DNA from: Epilithonimonas zeae
GTDB lineage: Bacteria; Bacteroidota; Bacteroidia; Flavobacteriales; Weeksellaceae
Length of the DNA stretch: 64,000 nt
Reading direction: 5' to 3'
Assembly (NCBI RefSeq): GCF_900141765.1
Contig: NZ_FSRK01000001.1
Coordinates: 124,001-188,000 of the forward strand
How positions within the stretch are numbered: the stretch's first letter is position 1; each line of letters begins with the position of its first letter. Below, in pieces: positions 9,899 through 19,280 of this stretch. The position numbers and the translations under genes are program-made. The notes beneath the pieces were generated by a model. The model did no database searches. It saw only the letters and a list, made by a program, of their open reading frames with translations, and was not told the DNA's origin.

Positions 9899-9927
9899 CA
9901 AATATATAAAATTTCAAATCATTTCAA
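9899..9927 (-). promoter_or_regulatory. Promoter of the acpP operon (-33 TTG, -7 TATATTTG)
   Basis: On the minus strand the -7 box TATATTTG (9906-9899) is preceded by TTG (9927-9925) with an 18-nt spacer, matching the flavobacterial TTG-N17-23-TAnnTTTG consensus. The acpP start lies 32 nt downstream of the box. Confidence 0.65.
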
Positions 9928-10017
9928 TTTTTTTTTACTTTTTTAAACTCGTTCTAAATCTATTCTTTTTATAATCAAATCTTTAGATTTACTCTCTATA
10001 GGCTACAAAATTTTGTT

Positions 10018-10025
10018 TATTTTTG
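10018..10025 (+). promoter_or_regulatory. -7 promoter box TATTTTTG of folE
   Basis: Exact TAnnTTTG match, 21 nt before the ATG at 10047. It contains the TTG at 10023 that could be mistaken for a folE start, which argues that the ATG is the true start. Confidence 0.55.
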
Positions 10026-10046
10026 CGTCTTATTACTAATGATATT

Positions 10047-10712
10047 ATGGAACATTTTCCTGATAATGACGATGATCTGTTCACGGGCAAAGATCATACA
10101 CCTCTCAGAAAGGACGCTTTTGATTTGAAACCTGAAGAGAAAGTTGAGAAAATAGAAGGACTTTTTGCGGAAATCATGGAGACTTTGGGTCTTGATATGG
10201 AAGATGATTCTTTGAAAGATTCTCCTAAGCGTGTTGCGAAGATGTATGTAAACGAGATTTTTGGTGGTCTTCTTCCGGAAAATAAACCTGGAGTTTCGAC
10301 CTTTAAAAATCAGTATAAGTACCGCCAAATGTTGGTAGAGAAAGATATTACGGTTTATTCTTTCTGTGAACACCACTTTTTGCCAATTATTGGGAAAGCA
10401 CACGTTGCTTATATCTCTAATGGTGAAGTAATAGGATTGTCGAAAATCAATAGAATTGTGGATTATTATGCAAAACGTCCTCAGGTTCAGGAACGATTGA
10501 CAATGCAAATTGTGGATGCTTTAAAAGAAGCTTTAGGAACAAATAATGTCGCTTGTATCATAGATGCAAAACATCTTTGTGTGAATTGCAGAGGAATTAA
10601 AGATACGGCTAGCTCTACGATTACTGCGGAATTGAGCGGGATTTTCAGAACCAATCCAATTACTAGACAAGAATTCTTGCATTATGTAGGAAGTCACGCA
10701 AAGTTTGATTAA
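10047..10712 (+). CDS. folE: GTP cyclohydrolase I
   Basis: Converts GTP to dihydroneopterin triphosphate, the first step of tetrahydrofolate synthesis. The 221 residues contain the zinc and active-site motifs FCEHHFLPI and LCVNCRGIKD and the GLSKINRIV helix. The N-terminal ~40 residues are acidic and family-variable. ATG at 10047 is chosen because the in-frame TTG at 10023 lies inside the predicted -7 box. One nucleotide separates its stop from the next gene. Confidence 0.97.
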   Translation: MEHFPDNDDDLFTGKDHTPLRKDAFDLKPEEKVEKIEGLFAEIMETLGLDMEDDSLKDSPKRVAKMYVNEIFGGLLPENKPGVSTFKNQYKYRQMLVEKDITVYSFCEHHFLPIIGKAHVAYISNGEVIGLSKINRIVDYYAKRPQVQERLTMQIVDALKEALGTNNVACIIDAKHLCVNCRGIKDTASSTITAELSGIFRTNPITRQEFLHYVGSHAKFD

Positions 10713-10713
10713 A

Positions 10714-11160
10714 ATGGATTATCAAGTTCTTCGAGATATGGTCGAAAATCAGATTGAAAAATTTAATTCGATTTCAGAAAATCAATGGAATGAAAAATTA
10801 TCTGATGAAAAATGGTCCAAAAAAGAAATATTAGGTCATCTGTGTGATAGTGCTCTTACTAATATGAGAAGGTTTGTTGTGACTCAATATAAAGAGAATG
10901 AAAATATTGTATATGACCAGAATTTTTGGGTAAAGGCTCAGAATTATCAGAATACCACGATTTTAGACATCGTATATTTGTGGAAATATTTGAACCTTCA
11001 GATTGTAAATGTGGTGGAAAATATTCCTGATGAATTGTTGGACAATGTTTGCGATACAACGAAATTAGAAAAACAATCTTTCACTTTAAGATTTATTATT
11101 GATGAATATATTAGTCATATGAATCATCACTTAAAAGTTATTAATAATGATAAAATTTAA
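10714..11160 (+). CDS. DinB-superfamily (four-helix metal-binding) protein
   Basis: A cytoplasmic four-helix-bundle protein of 148 residues, probably of the DinB/YfiT-like superfamily, which is unrelated to polymerase IV. The first metal His lies in KEILGHLCDS and the closing pair in ISHMNHHL, as in that superfamily. Members include thiol transferases and DNA-damage-induced proteins of unknown role, so the reaction cannot be named. The ATG at 10714 is 1 nt after the folE stop. An upstream TTG (10705) would overlap folE and is less likely. It is probably co-transcribed with folE. Confidence 0.8.
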   Translation: MDYQVLRDMVENQIEKFNSISENQWNEKLSDEKWSKKEILGHLCDSALTNMRRFVVTQYKENENIVYDQNFWVKAQNYQNTTILDIVYLWKYLNLQIVNVVENIPDELLDNVCDTTKLEKQSFTLRFIIDEYISHMNHHLKVINNDKI

Positions 11161-11185
11161 AAAACAATCTCACAAAATCTTCATT

Positions 11186-11212
11186 ACAACAATTATTTGT
11201 TGTTGATTTTTT
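11186..11212 (+). terminator. Weak terminator-like hairpin
   Basis: ACAACAA (11186-11192) pairs with TTGTTGT (11197-11203), followed shortly by T6. The stem is AT-rich, so efficiency is uncertain. Confidence 0.35.
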
Positions 11213-11265
11213 ATGTTTAAATATTAAATCACTTATCAATTATAATTTATTATTAATAAAAATCA

Positions 11266-12735
11266 ATGCAACTAAAAATATATAATTCGCTGTCAGGCGA
11301 AAAAGAAATTTTCAAACCAATACTGGAAGGTAATATCGGGATGTATGTTTGTGGACCAACGGTTTACAGCAATGTGCATTTGGGTAACGTGAGAACTTTT
11401 TTGTCTTTCGATTTCATTTACAGAAGTCTCCAGTTTTTGGGCTATAAAGTCAGATATGTCAGAAATATTACTGACGCCGGACATTTGACGGATGATGGCG
11501 ATATCAATAATGACAGGTTCATCAAGCAATCCAGACTTGAAAAGTTGGAACCAATGGAAATTGTTCAGAAATATACAGTTGATTTTCACGAAGTTTTGAA
11601 GAAATTTAATCTGCTTCCGCCAACCATTGAGCCGACTGCAACAGGTCACATCATCGAACAACTGGAACTCACAAAACTTTTGGTTGAAAAAGGTTTTGCA
11701 TACGAAAGTAATGGTTCTGTTTATTTCGATGTTTTGGAATACAATGCAAGAGGACTTAATTACGGAGAATTGTCCAGAAGAAATATAGAAGAATTATTTG
11801 CTAATACAAGAGACCTTGACGGGCAAGGCGAGAAAAAAAATCCTCAGGATTTTGCACTTTGGAAAAAAGCATCTCCGGAACATATTATGAAGTGGCCTTC
11901 GCCTTGGGGAGAAGGTTTCCCGGGCTGGCACTTAGAATGTACTGCGATGAGCACCAAATATCTGGGTGACCAATTCGATATCCACGGTGGTGGAATGGAT
12001 TTGAAATTTCCACACCACGAATGTGAAATCGCTCAAGGAAAAGCTTGCAATGGTGTAGAACCTGTAAAATATTGGATGCACGCGAATATGCTGACAATGA
12101 ATGGTCAAAGAATGAGTAAATCAACCGGGAATTACATCCTCCCAATGGAATTAATTACTGGAAATAATGATTTCTTTGAAAAGGCTTTTCATCCAAGTGT
12201 GTTGAGATTTTGCTTTTTACAAGCACATTACAGAAGTGTTTTGGATATTTCCAATGATGCAATGTTGGCGAGTGAAAAAGGTTTCAATAGATTGATGGAA
12301 GCTGTGAAAATCCTAAATACGCAAGTTCCGACAGAAGGCGTCGAAACATCTTCTTTCGATTATAAAAACTGGAAAGAAAAAGTTTTGGAAGCTTTGTCGG
12401 ACGATTTCAACAGTCCTATTTTGATTTCCCATTTATTCGAGGCTGTGAAGTTTATTTCGGCTTCAAAATTGGGTAAAGAAAGTATTTCAACAGAAGATTA
12501 TGAAGATTTAAAACAATTCCTAAACGCCATTGTTTTTGATGTCTTAGGATTGCAAACCATAGAAGAATCTAATAATGATAAGCTTGACCAGACTTTGCAG
12601 GTTTTAATTGATTTGAGAAATCAGGCTAGAAAATCCAAGAATTGGGAACTTTCTGACCAGATCCGTGACCAGCTTCTTGAAAAAGGAATTGAGCTGAAAG
12701 ATGGACGTGATGGAACAAGTTATGTTCTGAATTAA
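11266..12735 (+). CDS. cysS: Cysteinyl-tRNA synthetase
   Basis: Charges tRNA-Cys with cysteine. A class I synthetase of 489 residues. The zinc ligand C29 lies in YVCGPTVY, the HIGH-type motif is HLGN (38-41), further zinc ligands lie in WHLECTAMS and HHECEIAQ, and the KMSKS-type loop is RMSKS (282-286). The length is normal. It stands alone, ending at an intrinsic terminator. No exact TAnnTTTG box was seen in the AT-rich upstream gap. Confidence 0.98.
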   Translation: MQLKIYNSLSGEKEIFKPILEGNIGMYVCGPTVYSNVHLGNVRTFLSFDFIYRSLQFLGYKVRYVRNITDAGHLTDDGDINNDRFIKQSRLEKLEPMEIVQKYTVDFHEVLKKFNLLPPTIEPTATGHIIEQLELTKLLVEKGFAYESNGSVYFDVLEYNARGLNYGELSRRNIEELFANTRDLDGQGEKKNPQDFALWKKASPEHIMKWPSPWGEGFPGWHLECTAMSTKYLGDQFDIHGGGMDLKFPHHECEIAQGKACNGVEPVKYWMHANMLTMNGQRMSKSTGNYILPMELITGNNDFFEKAFHPSVLRFCFLQAHYRSVLDISNDAMLASEKGFNRLMEAVKILNTQVPTEGVETSSFDYKNWKEKVLEALSDDFNSPILISHLFEAVKFISASKLGKESISTEDYEDLKQFLNAIVFDVLGLQTIEESNNDKLDQTLQVLIDLRNQARKSKNWELSDQIRDQLLEKGIELKDGRDGTSYVLN

Positions 12736-12757
12736 TTCATTAAAACAATAAATATTT

Positions 12758-12788
12758 AAACCTTTCGTAAAAAACGGAAGGTTTTTTT
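12758..12788 (+). terminator. Intrinsic terminator of cysS
   Basis: AAACCTTTCGT (12758-12768) pairs with ACGGAAGGTTT (12774-12784) with one G-T wobble and runs into T7. Confidence 0.8.
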
Positions 12789-12852
12789 GTTGATGTAAGT
12801 ATTATATTGTAGAAATACTTAACTTAGTGTCAATTAATTAAACACTTTTACT

Positions 12853-14004
12853 ATGAAAAAATCTCTATCAACTGTACTTTTATTGTTTATTGGTGCAAGT
12901 TCTTTTGCTCAGCAAGATATTTTTGCATTGACAGGAAAAGACGCTACAAATATTATTTTTCAGGATTTCCGTGCTTTGGATTCTAAGAAAGGCATTACTG
13001 AGAATATTCTTTTGTCTGGAAAAGACCAACCCAGAATTTATTCCAGCAAATTAAACAAAGAAATTTCTGAAGATAATAAATCTTCAGCCAATGCTTTATC
13101 CAGTCAAATTGCAGCTTTAGCTGTCGATGGAAGAGGGAAATTGGTTTATATGCCGATGTTTTCTTCCAATATTTATATTTTGGATTCCAAAACAAAAGAC
13201 ATCACTTTGCTGGAAAATAATCTTTCCAATCCAACATCTTGTGACACTGGTTCTCAGTTTTCCAGAATGGCGACAGGAAATGATGGAAATGTTTATACGC
13301 TTTCAAATTCAGGTTCTCAACTTTTGAAGATTTTTTATAAAGACGGAAAATATGCGGTTACAGATTTAGGCGTTGTGAAAGATGATTCTGGAAATGGAGA
13401 AAATCAGTTAAGCAAAATGCAGACTGGCTTTGGAGGCGATATGATTGCTGATGATAATAACAATATCTATGTTTTTTCAGCTTTTGGAAGTGTCTTCAAA
13501 GTATCTTTGAATGATATGAAAGCTAAATTCATCGGGAAAATAAAATCTTTGCCTGAGAATTTTTCCATCAATGGAGTTGCTGTCAATTCTGAAGGGAAAA
13601 TCATTTTGGCAAGTGCAAAAGGTGGTTTTTTCCATAGCTTGAATCTCGAAACTTTGCAGGCGGAAAAGATGAATAATAATCTTAATATGCCGATTTATGA
13701 CCTTGGAAGTCCTTATGTTTTGAAATCAAATAAATTGGCGGTTGACATTAATAAAAATGATATTTACCCGACAAAAGTTTCCGAAGGTTTTGTGAATGTA
13801 AGAATTGCCAATAATCAAAAAGGAAATGCTAATGTGAAAGTTTACAACGCTTCCGGAAATCTGGTTTCTAATCAAACCATTACCAATATTTCCAATTCTG
13901 AAAACCGAATTGAATTAGGAAAATTAGTTTCCGGTGTTTATGTGGTCAATGTGGAATCTGAAAATGGGAAAACAATTGTTTCTAAGAAAATTGTTGTTAG
14001 ATAA
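12853..14004 (+). CDS. Secreted T9SS type A cargo protein, beta-propeller-like
   Basis: A 383-residue exported protein of unknown function. A signal peptide (1-19, ending SFAQ) is followed by ~280 residues of repeating beta-strand units (DGRGKLVYMP, GNDGNVYTLS, DDNNNIYVFS, NSEGKIILAS), which suggest a beta-propeller such as an NHL or SMP-30-like fold (inference). The last ~75 residues are a T9SS type A sorting domain (NVKVYNASGN, GVYVVNV and the basic end KKIVVR). It is flanked by terminators and so probably a single-gene transcript. Confidence 0.82.
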   Translation: MKKSLSTVLLLFIGASSFAQQDIFALTGKDATNIIFQDFRALDSKKGITENILLSGKDQPRIYSSKLNKEISEDNKSSANALSSQIAALAVDGRGKLVYMPMFSSNIYILDSKTKDITLLENNLSNPTSCDTGSQFSRMATGNDGNVYTLSNSGSQLLKIFYKDGKYAVTDLGVVKDDSGNGENQLSKMQTGFGGDMIADDNNNIYVFSAFGSVFKVSLNDMKAKFIGKIKSLPENFSINGVAVNSEGKIILASAKGGFFHSLNLETLQAEKMNNNLNMPIYDLGSPYVLKSNKLAVDINKNDIYPTKVSEGFVNVRIANNQKGNANVKVYNASGNLVSNQTITNISNSENRIELGKLVSGVYVVNVESENGKTIVSKKIVVR

Positions 14005-14029
14005 TCTACTTTTAATCATAAATAATAAC

Positions 14030-14064
14030 AAATACGGTTAACGAAAGTTAAACCGTATTTTTAT
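14030..14064 (+). terminator. Intrinsic terminator
   Basis: AAATACGGTT (14030-14039) pairs with AACCGTATTT (14051-14060), with an inner AAC/GTT extension and T-rich tail. It closes the T9SS gene ending at 14004. Confidence 0.75.
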
Positions 14065-14079
14065 TTTAGCAAAGAAGTT

Positions 14080-14087
14080 TATTTTTG
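14080..14087 (+). promoter_or_regulatory. -7 promoter box TATTTTTG
   Basis: Exact TAnnTTTG match ending 17 nt before the TTG start at 14105. Confidence 0.5.
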
Positions 14088-14104
14088 GCCAAAACTATCA
14101 ACGC

Positions 14105-14827
14105 TTGAAACGATTTTTACAGGTTCTTATTCTCATTTTATCGGGTTTTATCTTTTCTCAGAACATTTCAGGAAATGTAATTTCAGAGGACGAAGTTCTC
14201 ATTCCCAAGGTTCTGATTGTGAATATGACCACCAATCAAAAAACATACAGCGATGCCTACGGGAAATTTGTGGTTAATGCGAATATTGGTGATGAAATTC
14301 GATTTGCTAAGGAAAGTTACAAATTAGGAAAAATAGTTATTACGAGTAATAATTTTCAGGTAGTCAAATTGGAGAAAATTCCGCAAGAGATAGAAGAAGT
14401 TAAAATCATTAATAAAAACCTTGCGGAATCTCAGGAGGAAAAACTCAGAAAAGATATCGGATTACCAAAAGGACCAGAAAAACCACGTGAAAAACCTGTT
14501 GAAGCAAAAGAAGTTTTGTTGCCTTTGGTATTTGCTCAACTTAATATTGATAATCTTTATAAATGGCTTTCGGGTAATTCGCGACGCCTGAAAAATCGCT
14601 ACAAATATGAAGATTTGCAGGAAGGTTTGGCTTGGATTCAGAATAATGTAGACTTAGAGTATTTTGCTGAAGCAGGAATTTCACCCGATAAATTCAATGA
14701 TTTCTTAATGTTTTCATTAAAAGACGAAAAAGTATTGATGTATATGAAAGCCAAAAACGTAGGCGGAATTACGGTTGCGTTGGACAATAATATTAGTGCT
14801 TACCTCGAAAGGATTACGAAAAAATGA
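14105..14827 (+). CDS. Secreted protein with carboxypeptidase-regulatory-like domain, paralogue of 2766-3476
   Basis: A 240-residue exported protein. A signal peptide (1-18, ending FSQ) leads to a CarboxypepD_reg-like beta-sandwich (GNVISEDEVLIPKV, YSDAYGKFVVNA) to about residue 95. A charged linker rich in Pro, Lys and Glu (about 110-140) follows, then a C-terminal helical block with WIQNNVDLEYF that matches the paralogue at 2.8 kb. The start is TTG as in the paralogue, 17 nt after a -7 box. The function is unknown. Envelope placement is inferred. Confidence 0.75.
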   Translation: MKRFLQVLILILSGFIFSQNISGNVISEDEVLIPKVLIVNMTTNQKTYSDAYGKFVVNANIGDEIRFAKESYKLGKIVITSNNFQVVKLEKIPQEIEEVKIINKNLAESQEEKLRKDIGLPKGPEKPREKPVEAKEVLLPLVFAQLNIDNLYKWLSGNSRRLKNRYKYEDLQEGLAWIQNNVDLEYFAEAGISPDKFNDFLMFSLKDEKVLMYMKAKNVGGITVALDNNISAYLERITKK

Positions 14828-14898
14828 TTTTTTTACGGGAATATTAGTTGTAATTCAATAATTCGTTAAATTGCGTCAATATTAATAGACCTTAATAA

Positions 14899-17550
14899 AT
14901 GAAACTATACTTTAGTGTTAACTTCGGAACAAAAGTTGGCCAGCGACTCGTTTTGCGCCTATTTGACGACAAAACAGAGCATCGGGACTACGACTTGACT
15001 TATTCCGAAAATAACAACTGGACCACAGAATTGGATTATTTTTCTAAATCAATTCTCTACAAATATCTTCTCGTGAACGAAGATGGGGAAGTTTTAGAGG
15101 AAGAGATTCCTTTCCATCAGCTCAATCTTCCAAACAGTTTTAAAGAGTTTGTAATCTTTGACCAATGGAATCTCAAAAACTTTCCTGAAAATTATTTAAC
15201 CAACAAAATTCTTCACAATCGTCTGCAAGGTTTTCAGCCTGCAAAACAGCCGGTTGTTAAAAAACACACACATCTTTTCAGGATAGAAGCGCCGCTATAT
15301 CATCCGAATTGGCAATTGGTACTTGTTGGGAATGTAGATGCTTTGGGAAATTGGGATTACGAGAAAGCAATTGAACTGAGCGAAACTGATTACGGTGTTT
15401 GGGAAATCGGCGTAGAAATCAATTCTCATCAAACGATTCTTTACAAATACGCCATCAAAGATAAAAACACAGGCAAAGTTTTTTACATAGAACCGGGCGA
15501 AAATCGTTGGGTTTTCGGAAATCCAAATAAGGATATTCTTTATGTGAAAGCGGACCATTACTTCAAATTCGATAATCATACGCTTTGGCATTCTGCAGGT
15601 GTTGCGGTTCCGGTTTTCTCTTTGAGGACAGAAGACGGTTTCGGGGTTGGAGAATTTCCTGATATCAAAAAATTGGGAGATTGGGCAAACGAAACCAAAC
15701 TTTCTGTGATTCAGATTTTGCCAATTAACGATACAACTGCTAATTACACTTGGACAGATTCTTATCCGTACGCGGCGATTTCGGTTTATGCACTTCATCC
15801 GCAATATCTTTCGATTGAGAAATTAGAATATGCTTTGCCGAAAGATTTGGTTGAGGATTATCAGGCAAAAAAAGCAGAATTGAATGCTTTGAGTCTGATT
15901 GACTACGAGCAGATGATTTCTGGAAAATGGAAATATGCAACGGCTGTTTTCGAGGAAAATAAAGACACAATTCTTAAAGATAAAAACTTTAAAAAGTTCA
16001 TTAAAGATAACGAAGAATGGCTGATGCCTTATTCTGCATTTTGTGTTTTGAGAGATAAATACAAAACGCCTAATTTCAATGAATGGAAGACACATAAAAA
16101 ATATGTTGCAGGAAAAGTGGCGACACTTTATTCTCCGAAACATAAAGAATATTCCCAATTGATGCTTCACGCTTGGATTCAGTATCAGTTGCATTTGCAG
16201 TTACAAGATGCTGTGGAATATCTTCATCATTTGGGAATTTCCGTAAAAGGAGATTTGCCGATTGGGATTTATAGACATTCTGTCGAAGCCTGGACAGAAC
16301 CGGAATTATTCGGAATGGATTTCCAGGCTGGAGCGCCGCCGGACCAATTCTCTGATCTAGGACAAAACTGGGAATTCCCGACTTATAATTGGGAAGTGAT
16401 GAAAGCCGACGGTTACCAATGGTGGAAAAAACGTTTCAAAGTTTTGGAGCAGTATTTTGATGCAATGAGAATCGACCATATTCTTGGATTTTTCAGAATC
16501 TGGAGAATGCCAATTTCTGCTACTCAAGGTTTGTTGGGGTATTTTTATCCGGCGCTTCCTGTTACTGAGAAAGAGTTTGCTGACAGACAGATTCCGTTTA
16601 GTTTTGACCGTTATGTTAAACCGTTTGTAAACGACCCGATTCTTTGGGAAAATTTCGGAGATGTTAAAGACAAAGTTCAGAATCAATTTTTTGATACTCA
16701 TAATGGAACAATTACTTTCAAACCGGAATTTGATACTCAGAGAAAATTAACCGATTATTTTAAGAAAGAATCTTGGGATTGGGCAGAAGAAAAATTAATT
16801 TCTTTAGCCGGAAATGTTTTATTCTTAACTGAGGAAACCGAGAACGGAATCGTTTATCATCCAAGATTTAATATTGCAAAAACGACTTCTTACAAATACC
16901 TTCCGGATTGGGAAAAAGCAAAACTGAATGATGTTTATAATGATTATTTCTTCAAACGTCAGGATGGACTTTGGTATCAGAAAGCAATGGAGAAATTACC
17001 GGCTTTACTGAATTCTACAACAATGTTGATTTGTGGTGAAGATTTAGGATTGGTTCCGGATTCGGTTCCTGTTGTGATGGATAAATTAGCAATTACGGCT
17101 TTGAAAGTTCAAAGAATGCCTTCTGAAAATATCGCTTGGTACGACCCGAAAAATGCAAGTTATCTGAATGTTGTTACGGCATCTTCTCACGATAGTTCTA
17201 CGCTGAGACAATGGTGGCACGAGGACAGAAATCTGACTCAGAAATATTTTAATAACCAATTAGGACAGTATGGAACTGCTCCTTGGGATTTAGCTCCGGA
17301 ATTGTCAGAAATGATAATGAAACAGCATCTTTACACAGATGCAATGTTGGCGATTTTCCCGATTCAGGAATTTTTGGCGACTGACCAAGAATTGATGAAC
17401 CCAAATATGGATGAGGAAAGAATCAACAATCCTGCAGTTTTCCCACATTATTGGCGATACAGAATGCATCTTAAATTGGAAGATTTGAAAACCAAAGACA
17501 GATTCAATCAGAAAATTGCAAGCTGGGTTGAAAATAGCGACCGATTTTAA
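14899..17550 (+). CDS. malQ: 4-alpha-glucanotransferase (GH77) with N-terminal starch-binding domains
   Basis: Moves glucan segments between maltodextrins in starch/glycogen-type metabolism in the cytoplasm (no signal peptide). At 883 residues it is much longer than E. coli MalQ because about 270 N-terminal residues form two CBM20-like modules; the second begins HLFRIEAPLYHPNWQLVLVG. The GH77 catalytic domain carries the nucleophile D526 in MRIDHILG, the acid/base E714 in CGEDLGLVP and the third Asp in ASSHDSSTL. This CBM20-plus-GH77 form resembles plant DPE2 and is usual in Bacteroidota. No other maltodextrin gene is adjacent. Confidence 0.95.
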   Translation: MKLYFSVNFGTKVGQRLVLRLFDDKTEHRDYDLTYSENNNWTTELDYFSKSILYKYLLVNEDGEVLEEEIPFHQLNLPNSFKEFVIFDQWNLKNFPENYLTNKILHNRLQGFQPAKQPVVKKHTHLFRIEAPLYHPNWQLVLVGNVDALGNWDYEKAIELSETDYGVWEIGVEINSHQTILYKYAIKDKNTGKVFYIEPGENRWVFGNPNKDILYVKADHYFKFDNHTLWHSAGVAVPVFSLRTEDGFGVGEFPDIKKLGDWANETKLSVIQILPINDTTANYTWTDSYPYAAISVYALHPQYLSIEKLEYALPKDLVEDYQAKKAELNALSLIDYEQMISGKWKYATAVFEENKDTILKDKNFKKFIKDNEEWLMPYSAFCVLRDKYKTPNFNEWKTHKKYVAGKVATLYSPKHKEYSQLMLHAWIQYQLHLQLQDAVEYLHHLGISVKGDLPIGIYRHSVEAWTEPELFGMDFQAGAPPDQFSDLGQNWEFPTYNWEVMKADGYQWWKKRFKVLEQYFDAMRIDHILGFFRIWRMPISATQGLLGYFYPALPVTEKEFADRQIPFSFDRYVKPFVNDPILWENFGDVKDKVQNQFFDTHNGTITFKPEFDTQRKLTDYFKKESWDWAEEKLISLAGNVLFLTEETENGIVYHPRFNIAKTTSYKYLPDWEKAKLNDVYNDYFFKRQDGLWYQKAMEKLPALLNSTTMLICGEDLGLVPDSVPVVMDKLAITALKVQRMPSENIAWYDPKNASYLNVVTASSHDSSTLRQWWHEDRNLTQKYFNNQLGQYGTAPWDLAPELSEMIMKQHLYTDAMLAIFPIQEFLATDQELMNPNMDEERINNPAVFPHYWRYRMHLKLEDLKTKDRFNQKIASWVENSDRF

Positions 17551-17598
17551 TTTTTAAGTTTAGTTATTCAAAATTTTATTTTGAATAACTTTTCATAA

Positions 17599-17640
17599 AA
17601 CCCTTTCAGAGTTTCAAACTCTGAAAGGGTTATTTTTTAT
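17599..17640 (+). terminator. Strong intrinsic terminator of malQ; remaining gap nearly empty
   Basis: A perfect 16-bp stem (arms 17599-17614 and 17616-17631, one-base centre) runs into T-rich sequence. A smaller hairpin, CACGCTGAT/ATCAGTGTG with one wobble, follows at 17660-17678. The rest of the gap to 17818 is AT-rich with no exact promoter box seen. Confidence 0.8.
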
Positions 17641-17818
17641 TATAATCAATGAAAATTATCACGCTGATTATCAGTGTGAAATTTGATTTTTGAATTGAAT
17701 TTGAATCCGGAATCTAAATTTTCGTTTAACTTTTATTATCCGTCAATATCCAAAAGATAGAAAGTTTCATTTTAAGTGAAAAATGAATTTTCGAATTTAA
17801 TTTTTAAAATAAAAAGTT

Positions 17819-18748
17819 ATGAAAAAGATATTTTTAACACTTGCTATTATTTTTGGTGGATTAGTTTCTGCACAAGACTATTACGATACTTACCCAACCG
17901 AATATAACGGATACGAATATTACGATAACTCATACGATTATCCAGACGATTATTATTACAACTATCCAGACGATTATTATCCAGACCAATATTACCAAGG
18001 TTATTACAACGATTACAGACAGGCTATTTTCTCTGTAAACTGGAATCAGTTTTTTGTCCAATACAGATTGACACCTTTCCAGATTGACCAGATTATGATG
18101 CTAAATAATCGTTTTGCTTCTTACGCTGCCTGGAATTCTTATTACAGATGGAATCCTGACAGATGGTATTATGACAGATTCTATGCTTTGCAAAATATCC
18201 TTGGTCCAAGAATCTTTGTAGTCTATCAAAATAATTATTTCCGCGGAGCAAGTCCTTTTGTTTATTACAGAAACCGTTGTGTGAACTTCTATGCAAGAAG
18301 ATATCCTGTAAGACCAGTTTATAGAAATGTGAATATTAATATCTACAAAGTGAACCGAGGAAATTTCAGAGAAGGATTTAGAGAAAATGTTAGAAACCAA
18401 GGAATGATAAATCCAACCAGAAATAACGGAATCAGAAATGATAATCCAAGAAGTGGTTCTAATGGAAATAATTGGGGAGGAATCCGAGGTTCTGAAAATA
18501 ATGGAATAAGAAATTCTGGTGGAACAAGAGATAATAATTTTGGTGGAATAAGAAGCGGAAGTAATTCTGATAACGTAAGAAATCAGCCTTCTCCAAACAT
18601 CAGAAACGAAGGTGGCGGAATCAGACAAAATCAAAACTCTGAAAGAAAAATTGAGAACAGAAGTAATGAGCGTTCTAACCAAAGAAATTCTACTCCGAAA
18701 TCTGAAAATGGAAACAGAGGTTCCGGGATGAGATTCACTTCTAGATAA
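17819..18748 (+). CDS. Secreted low-complexity protein: Tyr/Asp-rich head, LTxxQ-like core, Arg/Asn/Gly-rich tail
   Basis: A 309-residue exported protein that matches no enzyme family I recognise. A signal peptide (1-18, ending SAQ) leads to ~50 residues almost wholly Tyr, Asp, Asn and Pro, with YPDDYY repeated. A compact core (about residues 68-175) follows, containing RLTPFQIDQI, reminiscent of the LTxxQ motif of Spy/CpxP proteins, and many aromatic residues. The last ~130 residues are Arg/Asn/Gly/Ser-rich with repeated NNGIRN and GGIR units. The head is acidic and the tail basic. The next gene also has LTxxQ-like motifs, suggesting a shared envelope role (inference). Confidence 0.7.
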   Translation: MKKIFLTLAIIFGGLVSAQDYYDTYPTEYNGYEYYDNSYDYPDDYYYNYPDDYYPDQYYQGYYNDYRQAIFSVNWNQFFVQYRLTPFQIDQIMMLNNRFASYAAWNSYYRWNPDRWYYDRFYALQNILGPRIFVVYQNNYFRGASPFVYYRNRCVNFYARRYPVRPVYRNVNINIYKVNRGNFREGFRENVRNQGMINPTRNNGIRNDNPRSGSNGNNWGGIRGSENNGIRNSGGTRDNNFGGIRSGSNSDNVRNQPSPNIRNEGGGIRQNQNSERKIENRSNERSNQRNSTPKSENGNRGSGMRFTSR

Positions 18749-18848
18749 AAACGGATTTAACAAAAATTTATAATATCAACCACTTAACATTATAAATTAT
18801 AACAAATCAAACAAACAGATAAAATTTATAAATATTAAAATCAAAAAA

Positions 18849-19223
18849 ATGAAAAAATTAATTTTAAGCGCAGCATTTCTTGGACTAGGAGTTTTCGGAT
18901 TTGCACAAACAACTACAAAAGCAGATTTCACTCAGAAAAAAGCAGAACGTTTGCAACAAATGAAACAAGAATTAAATTTGACTGATGCCCAAGTTGCTCA
19001 AATCAAAGCTTTACACGAATCTAAAGCTGCTGAAAAAAAGCAAGAAATGACAGCAAAAAAAGAAGACAGAATGCAGAAGATGAAAGAAAATGAAGCAGAA
19101 ATGCAGAAAATCTTGACACCGGAACAATACAAAAAATTCCAGGAGTTGAAGGCAAAAAAAATGGCAGAAAGAAAAGCTCAATTTCAAGACAGAAAAAAGG
19201 CGGATGCCACTGTTGTTAAATAG
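18849..19223 (+). CDS. Small Spy/CpxP-like (LTxxQ) secreted helical protein
   Basis: A 124-residue protein with a signal peptide (1-19, ending FAQ) and a highly charged, Lys/Glu/Gln/Met-rich helical mature part. Two motifs, LTDAQVAQI (about residue 44) and LTPEQYKKF (about 90), match the LTxxQ repeat of periplasmic Spy/CpxP stress chaperones. The likely role is a periplasmic chaperone or stress sensor (inference). It follows the low-complexity secreted gene, about 100 nt apart with no terminator seen between them, and ends at an intrinsic terminator. Confidence 0.75.
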   Translation: MKKLILSAAFLGLGVFGFAQTTTKADFTQKKAERLQQMKQELNLTDAQVAQIKALHESKAAEKKQEMTAKKEDRMQKMKENEAEMQKILTPEQYKKFQELKAKKMAERKAQFQDRKKADATVVK

Positions 19224-19249
19224 TTTTTAGTTAGTGATTAATTTCAGAG

Positions 19250-19280
19250 AGAGTCGTTATTTTTTAACGGCTCTTTTTTT
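19250..19280 (+). terminator. Intrinsic terminator
   Basis: AGAGTCGTTA (19250-19259) pairs with TAACGGCTCT (19265-19274) with one G-T wobble, followed by T6. Confidence 0.8.

Noticed and set aside
10023..10046. TTG start extending FolE by eight residues
   Set aside because: The TTG is part of a TAnnTTTG promoter box, so it would not be in the mRNA.
10714..11160. Reading the DinB-superfamily protein as a DNA polymerase IV
   Set aside because: It is 148 residues with a His-metal four-helix pattern. The shared name is historical; the real Y-family polymerase is at 48052-49200.
15295..15804. A 169-codon open frame on the minus strand
   Set aside because: It is antisense to malQ and has no family features.
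18101..18763. A 220-codon open frame on the minus strand
   Set aside because: It lies antisense to the low-complexity secreted gene, whose biased codons leave the reverse frame open. It is Ser/Ile-rich without any recognisable domain.
18789..18806. Sequence resembling half of the damage-box palindrome (TTATAAATTATAACAA)
   Set aside because: The left TTG is missing and the region is extremely AT-rich, so chance is likely. The downstream gene is not a repair gene.
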